Assembly: GCF_024623785.1 (NCBI RefSeq)
Contig: NZ_JANKBZ010000003.1
Span: 434,001 to 498,000, forward strand
Direction: 5' to 3'
Origin: Archangium lipolyticum
Lineage (GTDB): Bacteria; Myxococcota; Myxococcia; Myxococcales; Myxococcaceae
Length of the DNA stretch: 64,000 nucleotides
Shown: piece after piece, positions 17,441-23,476 of the stretch
Layout: every line of letters starts with the position of its first letter
Numbering within the stretch: the stretch's first letter is position 1
Program-made: the position numbers and the translations under genes
Notes under the pieces: generated by a model
Databases searched by the model: none
Told to the model about the DNA's origin: nothing
Seen by the model: the letters and a program-made list of their open reading frames with translations, nothing else

Positions 17441-18700
17441 CTACCAGCCCTTGAAGAAGTCCTTGATGCCCTTGCCGACCTTCTCGGCGGTGTCCTTGAT
17501 GCCCTCTCCGACCTTTTCGGCGGTGTCCTTGATGCCCTTGCCGACCTTCTCGGCGGTGTCCTTGATGCCCTCTCCGACCTTCTTGGCGCCCTTCTTGATG
17601 TCGTCCCCGAAGTTCTTGACCACCTCACCCGCGATGGAGGCGCCCGTCGAGATGGCCCCACCGATCTGGGAGATGACGGGGATGTTGGTCGCGGCGATCA
17701 CCGAGCCTCCGGCGACGATGCCCGAGGTGATCTTGTCGCCGAGGCTCGCCTTGGGGTCCTTGATGGTGGTGACGGCGTTGGCGACGTCGAGGCCCGCCAT
17801 GGCGACGTTGAGGCCCGGGACGAACCTGCCAGCGGCCTTCCCTCCCGCCTTGGCCAGGCCCTTGGCGAAGTCATCGGCCTTGCCGGTCACGGAGGAGGGC
17901 TTGATGTCCGGGGCCGAGGCAGAGGGCCTGGTGTCCGGAGCGGAGGGCTTCGCCGTGGGCCTGGACTCCGGGGCGGAGGGCTTGAGCTCCGGAGCGGAAG
18001 GCTTGGAGGCCGGCTTCCTGAACATGTCACCCAGGCCGCCCAGGTCGCTCAGGCCACCGGCCAGGTCGCTCACGCCGCCGAGGACCTGACCCGGGAGGGC
18101 GGTGGTGTCACCGTAGGCGCCGTAATCATCGTAGGCGCCGTAATCATCGTAGGCGCCGTACTCCCCCAACTGCTCGGCGCTGTACGGGCCTGCTTCGAGG
18201 TTGCCCGCGGCCAGGGGACCCTGGGTATGAGCGATACCCTGGAGGGCATCGAGCTGGCGCAGATCCGTGCCGCCGTTGATGGCGCCAGCGACCCTGTTGG
18301 CGATGTCCAGGGGCATCCGGGCCGTGGCGCCCGAGAGAGCGCTGGTGGCCTCGTTCCTCAGTCCGGCGAACTGCGGACGCGAGGCGAGTCCCGCCGCGAG
18401 CTCGAGACCCGCCTGGGCGGTGGCCAGCGCGTTACCGGCGATCTCGAGGTTGTTGCCGATGAGGGCCTGCTTCCCCAGGCTCTTCTGGAGGTTGTCGCCA
18501 GCGCCTCCGATCAGGGCGGGCATGGCGCGGCGCGCGGACACCTGCTCGAACGCCGAGGTGTCCTGCGGGGTGAACATCTTCTGGGCCGGCGCCAGCTCCT
18601 TCGCCCCGAGGTCGGACTTCTTGACGACGCCCTCCGAAGGCAGCGTCTGGGACTGGGGGAGGATCTGGGGGCGAAGGGATCCGGAAATGGGGGCGGTCAT
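17441..18700 (-). CDS. Putative secreted/membrane-active protein with hydrophobic hairpin and 11-mer amphipathic repeats
   Basis: 419 residues from the ATG giving MTAPISGSL; longer in-frame starts read through apparent leader sequence. No Sec signal. Order: Ala/Leu-rich helical region (30-165), Tyr/Asp repeat YGAYDDYGAYDDYGAYGD (about 180-197), Gly/Leu patch, a KPSAPE-type linker (about 230-275), a Gly-rich hydrophobic hairpin (323-358: SGIVAGGSVIAATNIPVIS then GGAISTGASIAG), and four units of KVG(E/K)GIKDTAE (374-417) ending in FFKGW. The tail would form a lysine-rich amphipathic helix like those of lipid-binding or LEA-type proteins. The hairpin plus amphipathic tail recalls translocators and pore-formers. 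No homologous family is recognised. A chaperone gene follows immediately. Confidence 0.75.
   Translation of the reverse strand: MTAPISGSLRPQILPQSQTLPSEGVVKKSDLGAKELAPAQKMFTPQDTSAFEQVSARRAMPALIGGAGDNLQKSLGKQALIGNNLEIAGNALATAQAGLELAAGLASRPQFAGLRNEATSALSGATARMPLDIANRVAGAINGGTDLRQLDALQGIAHTQGPLAAGNLEAGPYSAEQLGEYGAYDDYGAYDDYGAYGDTTALPGQVLGGVSDLAGGLSDLGGLGDMFRKPASKPSAPELKPSAPESRPTAKPSAPDTRPSASAPDIKPSSVTGKADDFAKGLAKAGGKAAGRFVPGLNVAMAGLDVANAVTTIKDPKASLGDKITSGIVAGGSVIAATNIPVISQIGGAISTGASIAGEVVKNFGDDIKKGAKKVGEGIKDTAEKVGKGIKDTAEKVGEGIKDTAEKVGKGIKDFFKGW
17450..17581 (-). repeat. Four 33-bp repeats encoding an 11-residue amphipathic unit
   Basis: Four in-frame 33-bp units (17450-17482, 17483-17515, 17516-17548, 17549-17581) encode KVG(E/K)GIKDTAE. 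The fourth position alternates E, K, E, K from the N-terminal unit, so the DNA also has a 66-bp higher-order period. The last unit ends in DFFKGW instead of DTAE. Confidence 0.9.
18112..18161 (-). repeat. 18-bp repeat encoding Tyr/Asp units
   Basis: About 2.8 copies of CGTAGGCGCCGTAATCAT (18112-18129, 18130-18147, and a partial third) encode the YGAYDD repeat of the hairpin/11-mer protein. The repeat is in frame with the gene on the minus strand. Confidence 0.85.
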
Positions 18701-18981
18701 GGGCGTCTCGGAGAGAAGGATTTGGAGAAGAGGAGTCGGACACGAACCAGAGCAGGTCTCGTGCCAGCCTCTTCCGAGGAGGAGGAACACCCGGTTTCCC
18801 TCGGGAGCCCCACGATGAAGACCCGAGCCCTCCCCTCTTCCACCTGGTGACTGCCGTTCGAAGGTGGTGACAGTTGTCATCACCCCCCGGCCCGCGGGTG
18901 GAGCTTCCGGTGAGGAGCCGGGCCGGTAGACTCGGCGGGGCGAGGCGGTCGCGCTCCAGCACCGCGGAAGAAGGAGGAGAC

Positions 18982-20496
18982 ATGGATCGGCTGCGGGAGG
19001 CGCTCGAGGCGTGGCGTCGGGAGCTGGGCGGGGACAACGTGCTCACCGACGAGTCGACGCTCGTCCGGGCGCGCACGGCGACCTTCGCGACCACCCAGGA
19101 TGTCGGTGCGGTGCTGCGTCCCGGAAACACCGAGGAGGTGCGCGCCTGCCTGCGCATCGCCCAGGAGATGCGCATCCCCGTCACCCCGGTGAGCGCCGGG
19201 CGCAACCAGGGCTATGGCTCGCGAGTGCCGGCGCGCAGCGGCGTGCTGCTGGACCTGGGCCGGATGAATCGCGTGCTCGAATTCGACGAGGAGCTGGCGT
19301 ACCTCACGGTGGAGCCGGGCGTCTCGTTCGAACAAGCGCATGCCTTCCTGGAGGAGCGAGGCTCGCGGCTGCAGCTGGCCACCATCGGCGGGCCGCCCCA
19401 GTCGAGCCTCATCGGCAACGCGCTCGAGCGGGGGGACGGAACGGGGCCTCACGGGGACATCTTCCAGTACGTGTGTGGCCTGGAGGTGGTGCTGCCCACG
19501 GGCGAATGCCTTCGCACCGGGCCCGGGCGCTATCCCCATGCCCAGGCGGCGTCCGTGCTGCGCTGGGGCGCGGGCCCCGGCCTGGATGGGCTCTTCAGCC
19601 AGTCGAACCTGGGGGTCGTGACGCGGATGACCTTCTGGCTGGCGCCGCGAGCGGACTGCCTGAGGCTGGTGTCGGGCGTGCTCGAGGATCCCTCGCAGCT
19701 GGGCCCGGTGGTGGAGCGGCTGCGGCTGCTGCGGATGGAGGGCACCCTGCGCGAGGCCTTCTCGCTGTGGAACGACTACAAGGTGATGTCCGTGCTCGGC
19801 CAGTATCCGTGGGAGGCGACCCGGGGGCTCACGCCGCTGCCGGAGTCGCACCGCGCGAGGCTGCGCGCCGAGCTGAACGTCTCGCCCTGGCACCTGAGCT
19901 TCGTGCTCGAGGCCCCGAGCGAAACACAGGCACGGGCGGCGCAGGAGCGGGTGGAGCGCGTGCTGGAGGGGGCCGTGCCCACCCTCTCCTGCATGCGGGA
20001 GGACGAGGTGGGGCCGGGCTCACTCCGGCAGGTGCCCTCGGCGCGCAACCTTCGGATGATGTACTGGCGCAAGCGCTCGCCCCCACCCGAGGTGCCGGAG
20101 CCGGAGCGCGACGGGTGCGGCTTCATCTGGCTGTCATGCGCCGTGCCGATGACGGGCCCCCACCTGGAGACGGCGCTGGCGCTCGCCGAGCCCCTGCCGC
20201 TCCGGTTCGGCTTCGAGCCCAACCTGTGCGTGCTGGGCGTCTCGGCGCGCTGTGCCTACCTGGTGGTGGCGATCATCTATGACCGGGAGGTGGAAGGAGA
20301 GGACGCTCGTGCGCTGGCCTGCCACCAGGCGTTGCAGCAGGTCCTGGGAGAAGCGGGCTACTACCCGGCGCGGTTGGGCATCCAGTCGCCCGTGCTCCCC
20401 TTCGTGCCGGAGGATGACTCGCCGAGGGTGTTGCGGACGCTCAAGGCCGCGCTGGACCCCCACGGCATCCTCGCCCCCGGGCGCTACCTGCCGTGA
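18982..20496 (+). CDS. FAD-linked oxidase of the VAO/4-cresol dehydrogenase type
   Basis: 504 residues from an ATG preceded by a strong AAGGAGGAG site. The FAD-binding PCMH domain includes VLRPGNTEEVRACLRIAQEM, TPVSAGRNQGYGSRVP and GVLLDLGRMNRVLEFDEEL. The segment ERGDGTGPHGDIFQYVCGLE resembles the corresponding region of 4-cresol dehydrogenase and vanillyl-alcohol oxidase, including GRNQGYGS where 4-cresol dehydrogenase has a GRNxGYGS loop. The C-terminal half is the substrate-cap domain. Probably oxidises a phenolic or other aromatic alcohol or amine; substrate unknown. No cytochrome subunit gene is adjacent, so oxygen may be the acceptor. It stands alone, with the RibD-like gene 65 nt downstream. 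Confidence 0.85.
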   Translation: MDRLREALEAWRRELGGDNVLTDESTLVRARTATFATTQDVGAVLRPGNTEEVRACLRIAQEMRIPVTPVSAGRNQGYGSRVPARSGVLLDLGRMNRVLEFDEELAYLTVEPGVSFEQAHAFLEERGSRLQLATIGGPPQSSLIGNALERGDGTGPHGDIFQYVCGLEVVLPTGECLRTGPGRYPHAQAASVLRWGAGPGLDGLFSQSNLGVVTRMTFWLAPRADCLRLVSGVLEDPSQLGPVVERLRLLRMEGTLREAFSLWNDYKVMSVLGQYPWEATRGLTPLPESHRARLRAELNVSPWHLSFVLEAPSETQARAAQERVERVLEGAVPTLSCMREDEVGPGSLRQVPSARNLRMMYWRKRSPPPEVPEPERDGCGFIWLSCAVPMTGPHLETALALAEPLPLRFGFEPNLCVLGVSARCAYLVVAIIYDREVEGEDARALACHQALQQVLGEAGYYPARLGIQSPVLPFVPEDDSPRVLRTLKAALDPHGILAPGRYLP

Positions 20497-20561
20497 TGCT
20501 TCATGGGAGTTCGAGTCTCACTGCTTGACTGGCGTACCGGTTCGTCATGAGGAACTGACAG

Positions 20562-21254
20562 ATGAATGGAGCGAAGCGGCCGTACGTGATTTGTCACATG
20601 ATTCCCTCCGTCGATGGGCGGATCGTCACCACGAGCTGGAAGCTCCCATCCAGCGCCCATGCCGAGTACGAGCGTACGGCCCGGACCTTCGACGCCGATG
20701 CGTGGATGATCGGCCGGATTTCGATGGAGCCCTACGCCGGGAAGGCAAGGGTTCCGGCGCGCAAGGTGCAGCACCCGATTCCGAGGACGGACTTCATCGC
20801 CAGGCGCGATGCGGAGTCCTACGCCATCGCCCTGGACCCCTCCGGGAAGCTCACCTGGAAGTCGAGCTCCATCGACGAGGAGCACGTGATTACGGTCCTC
20901 ACCGAGGCGGTCTCGGACGACTACCTGGCCTTCCTTCAATCCAAGGGCGTCTCCTACCTGTTTGGCGGCAAGACGGACTTGAACCTGAAGAGGGTGCTCG
21001 AAAAGCTCAGGAAGGAGTTCGGCATCAAGAAGCTGCTTCTCGAAGGCGGCGGGAAGATCAACGGCTCCTTCCTGGCCGCGGATCTCATCGACGAGCTGAG
21101 CGTGCTGGTGGCGCCCATCGCGGACGGTGCCATCGGTACCCCGGCGCTCTTCGATGCGAGAGAGGGAAAGGGGCCCGCTCGCCACCTGAAGCTGGTGTCC
21201 TTCGAGAAGCGCAGGGGTGACCTGCTCTGGCTGCGCTACAAGCTGAAGCGCTGA
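20562..21254 (+). CDS. RibD C-terminal (DHFR-like) reductase
   Basis: 230 residues, matching the reductase half of RibD/dihydrofolate-reductase-fold proteins without a deaminase domain. Start supported by AGGAA before the ATG. Signatures: ICHMIPSVDGRIVTT at the N-terminus, DADAWMIGRISMEPY, and KKLLLEGGGKINGSFLAADL with IDELSVLVAPI in the C-terminal half. NADPH-dependent reduction is expected. Standalone RibD_C proteins are usually not the riboflavin enzyme but act on unknown substrates. No riboflavin genes are near, so the role is uncertain. Confidence 0.88.
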   Translation: MNGAKRPYVICHMIPSVDGRIVTTSWKLPSSAHAEYERTARTFDADAWMIGRISMEPYAGKARVPARKVQHPIPRTDFIARRDAESYAIALDPSGKLTWKSSSIDEEHVITVLTEAVSDDYLAFLQSKGVSYLFGGKTDLNLKRVLEKLRKEFGIKKLLLEGGGKINGSFLAADLIDELSVLVAPIADGAIGTPALFDAREGKGPARHLKLVSFEKRRGDLLWLRYKLKR

Positions 21255-21310
21255 CGCACCGGTCACACTCGACAGGACAGGTTCTCGGGCCTGCCCGCCA
21301 ACCCGCTTCG

Positions 21311-22066
21311 TTAGCGGACGCGAACGCGCATCCCGACGCCGTCGAGGATACGCGCCAACCCGAAGTCGAAGTCAGCGGCTCCGTCGTCACCGTCAGCGCT
21401 CGGCTCGAAGGAGCCAGCAGCGGAAAGCTCAGCCAGCGCGGGAAAGCGCTCGGCGTCGATCAATCTGGCCAGCGTCCGACCGTACCAGGCCTTCGCCTCC
21501 CGGCTACCCCAGGAGGAATGCCCGTTCGTCCGCGGCAGCCCCGCATGGAGCTGCGCCTCACCGCGCACGTAGTTGAGGACCAGGAGTATCACCCCCAGCT
21601 TCTCGTTCGGGCTCAGGCCGGTACCGGCCAGGGTGCGCAGGCCACAGTCGAGCCAGGCGAGCTGGCCCGGTTCCAACGGTGGCCGGCCGATGGTGACCTC
21701 CAGAGTCCAGGGGCGCCGGTAGTAGACCGACCGCAGCGCCCAGGCCCAGCGCTCCAGCCCGCCGCGCCAGCCGTCGGCCGCAACATCAATGACGGGCGGC
21801 TTCCCTGGCGCGGCATCTATCATGAAGACCAGGAGATCCTCCTTGCTCGCGACATGCCGGTAGAGGGACATGGTGGCGCACCCCAGCCGCTCGGCGAGGT
21901 GGGCCATGGAGAGCGCCTGAAGGCCTTCAGCGTCGGCGATCTCGATGGCCGCGGCGACGATGCGCTCCAGGCTGAGCGCCTGTGAGGGTCCACGCGGGCG
22001 CCGGTCGGTCCTTCCCCAGAGCACCGCCAGACTGCGCGGAAGTTCGTCGTCGGTCTCTCTTCCCAT
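21311..22066 (-). CDS. TetR family regulator divergent from DUF2306 gene
   Basis: 251 residues from the ATG at 22066, which has an AGGAG 6 nt upstream; the GTG two codons earlier has none. DNA-binding helix-turn-helix: LQALSMAHLAERLGCATMSL followed by YRHVASKEDLLVFM. The C-terminal domain is of the TetR_C (tetracycline-repressor-like) class. It is divergent from a DUF2306 membrane protein, with a phased dyad array between. Expected to control that promoter and its own. Confidence 0.9.
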   Translation of the reverse strand: MGRETDDELPRSLAVLWGRTDRRPRGPSQALSLERIVAAAIEIADAEGLQALSMAHLAERLGCATMSLYRHVASKEDLLVFMIDAAPGKPPVIDVAADGWRGGLERWAWALRSVYYRRPWTLEVTIGRPPLEPGQLAWLDCGLRTLAGTGLSPNEKLGVILLVLNYVRGEAQLHAGLPRTNGHSSWGSREAKAWYGRTLARLIDAERFPALAELSAAGSFEPSADGDDGAADFDFGLARILDGVGMRVRVR

Positions 22067-22119
22067 CGTCACTCCTGTTCCCTGCGCACGGCGACAGCAT
22101 CACACGCCAACGTACACCC

Positions 22120-22160
22120 TACGCATTGCGTACGACATACGCAAGGCGTATGCTATACGC
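22120..22160 (+). promoter_or_regulatory. Phased operator array with embedded sigma70-like promoter
   Basis: Five half-sites alternate in orientation: TACGC at 22120, 22138 and 22156; GCGTA at 22128 and 22146. The arrangement TACGC-N3-GCGTA-N5 repeats exactly every 18 bp. Nested dyads result: 22120-22132 (13 bp), 22126-22144 (19 bp, TTGCGTA-N5-TACGCAA), 22136-22152 (17 bp) and 22146-22160 (15 bp). A promoter toward the DUF2306 gene, TTGCGT (22126-22131), 17-nt spacer, TATGCT (22149-22154), is built from the same half-sites. Very likely the operator of the divergent TetR protein. Confidence 0.82.
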
Positions 22161-22238
22161 AGACAGGCGTCGATCCGCTCTGATGCCAGACGAGAGCCAC
22201 GCGCTTTTCCCGGTGCCATGGCCAGACAGGAGCCACTC

Positions 22239-23078
22239 ATGATCACGAAGACAGAAACGACGGACGCAAGGACGCCTCCCGCCCAGCACACCGCTCCGGC
22301 CGCCTGGCCTCCTGGACGGCCACGCTGGTGGCAACGGCCCTGGATCGCCCCGCTGGCGCTCATCTCCATCATCTTCGTCGCGTTCTCGCTGCCACCCTAT
22401 CTGTCACTGAATCCAGAACGGTCCCGGGTACCGCAGCCGGACAACTTCGCGGCGCATTACCCGCTCTTGATCGCGCACGTGGTCTTCGGCTCGGTGGCGT
22501 TGCTGACCGCCAGTCCTCAGGTGTGGCCCTGGTTCCGCCAGCGTTACCCGGTTGCCCACCGGCTCATCGGCCGGGTGTACGTCCTGGGGGGTGTGCTCCC
22601 CGCCGGAATCACCGGCCTGATCATCGGCGCGTTCAGTCCCTTCGGCCCGCTGGCCCGGGTGAACAACGTCCTGATGGCTTCGCTCTGGCTGCTCTTCACG
22701 GTCACCGGTTACCGCATGGCGCGGCGGCACCAATATGTCGAGCACCGCCGGTGGATGATCCGCAGCTTCGCGCTCACCGCATCGATCATCACCAACCGGC
22801 TCTGGGCGGTGATCGGATTCATCATCCTTTCGCCGCAGCTGGACACGACCTTCGAGGGCAGCGAGAAGATGCTCACCTGGACCATCGCGGGCCTGTCCAC
22901 CTCGCTGGGCTGGGTGATTCCGCTGCTCATCGCCGAGTGGTGGCTGGATCGCGGCGAATCAGTCAGCATTCAGGTGCGGCCCATGAGGGCTGGCCCGAAC
23001 GCATGGGCCAGCAGCCCGGCCACGGGGGGAAGCAGGAGCGAGATCAGCAGCCGCAGTCCGGTCAGCCGGCCGCCATAG
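22239..23078 (+). CDS. DUF2306 multi-helix membrane protein
   Basis: 279 residues from an ATG with AGGAG 6 nt upstream (an earlier ATG at 22218 lacks this). About six to seven membrane helices. DUF2306-like features: HYPLLIAHVVFGSVALLTAS, QRYPVAHRLIGRVYVLGG and EHRRWMIRSFALTASIITNR. Function of the family is unknown; the conserved His and Arg residues suggest possible haem or quinone interaction. It is controlled by the divergent TetR array. Oddity: the last 36 or so residues (after AEWWLDRG) are low-complexity and antisense to the permease gene, so the original stop may have been lost. Confidence 0.82.
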   Translation: MITKTETTDARTPPAQHTAPAAWPPGRPRWWQRPWIAPLALISIIFVAFSLPPYLSLNPERSRVPQPDNFAAHYPLLIAHVVFGSVALLTASPQVWPWFRQRYPVAHRLIGRVYVLGGVLPAGITGLIIGAFSPFGPLARVNNVLMASLWLLFTVTGYRMARRHQYVEHRRWMIRSFALTASIITNRLWAVIGFIILSPQLDTTFEGSEKMLTWTIAGLSTSLGWVIPLLIAEWWLDRGESVSIQVRPMRAGPNAWASSPATGGSRSEISSRSPVSRPP

Positions 23079-23476
23079 ATGGCGACCTCCATCGGCAGGC
23101 GGATGAAGGACAGCAGGGAGAGCGAGGTCAGGTAGGTGACGACGACGCCGAGCCCCGCCCCGGAGCGCACTAGGGCCGCGGCCAGGGGCATGCCGATGGG
23201 GCCACCTCCGGGGGTGAGCGCGCCCGCCACCCACGCCACCCCGATCCCCCGCCAACCCGCTTCGTCGGACAGCCAGTGCGCCACCAGCTCGCGTGGCAGC
23301 AGCACCTGCACGAAGCCGGTGAGCACGAAGACCACCACCAGCAGGGGCAGCAGCGTCACGCTCTCCTGCCCTCCCCGCTTCAGTCCCTCGGACACCAACG
23401 GCCAGCCACCTCGCCATGCCGCCAGCCCCACCACGCCCAGCAGCAGCACGCCCATGAAGATCAGCGCGGCCTTCAC
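22970..23476 (-). CDS. DUF318-like permease (half-size)
   Basis: 168 residues from a GTG start overlapping the stop of the rifampin-phosphotransferase-like gene (GTGA). Roughly four to five hydrophobic helices with the permease motif WVAGALTPGGGPIGMPLAAA followed by SGAGLGVVVTYLTSLSLLSF. Resembles half of the predicted permease family DUF318 (UPF0718/ArsP-like), which normally has two such repeats in about 300-350 residues. It could dimerise or be a half-transporter. Last gene in the tetR-rph-permease operon, so export of the modified or unmodified antibiotic is a reasonable guess. Its 3' end overlaps the convergent DUF2306 gene by 109 bp. Confidence 0.75.
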   Translation of the reverse strand: MKAALIFMGVLLLGVVGLAAWRGGWPLVSEGLKRGGQESVTLLPLLVVVFVLTGFVQVLLPRELVAHWLSDEAGWRGIGVAWVAGALTPGGGPIGMPLAAALVRSGAGLGVVVTYLTSLSLLSFIRLPMEVAIYGGRLTGLRLLISLLLPPVAGLLAHAFGPALMGRT

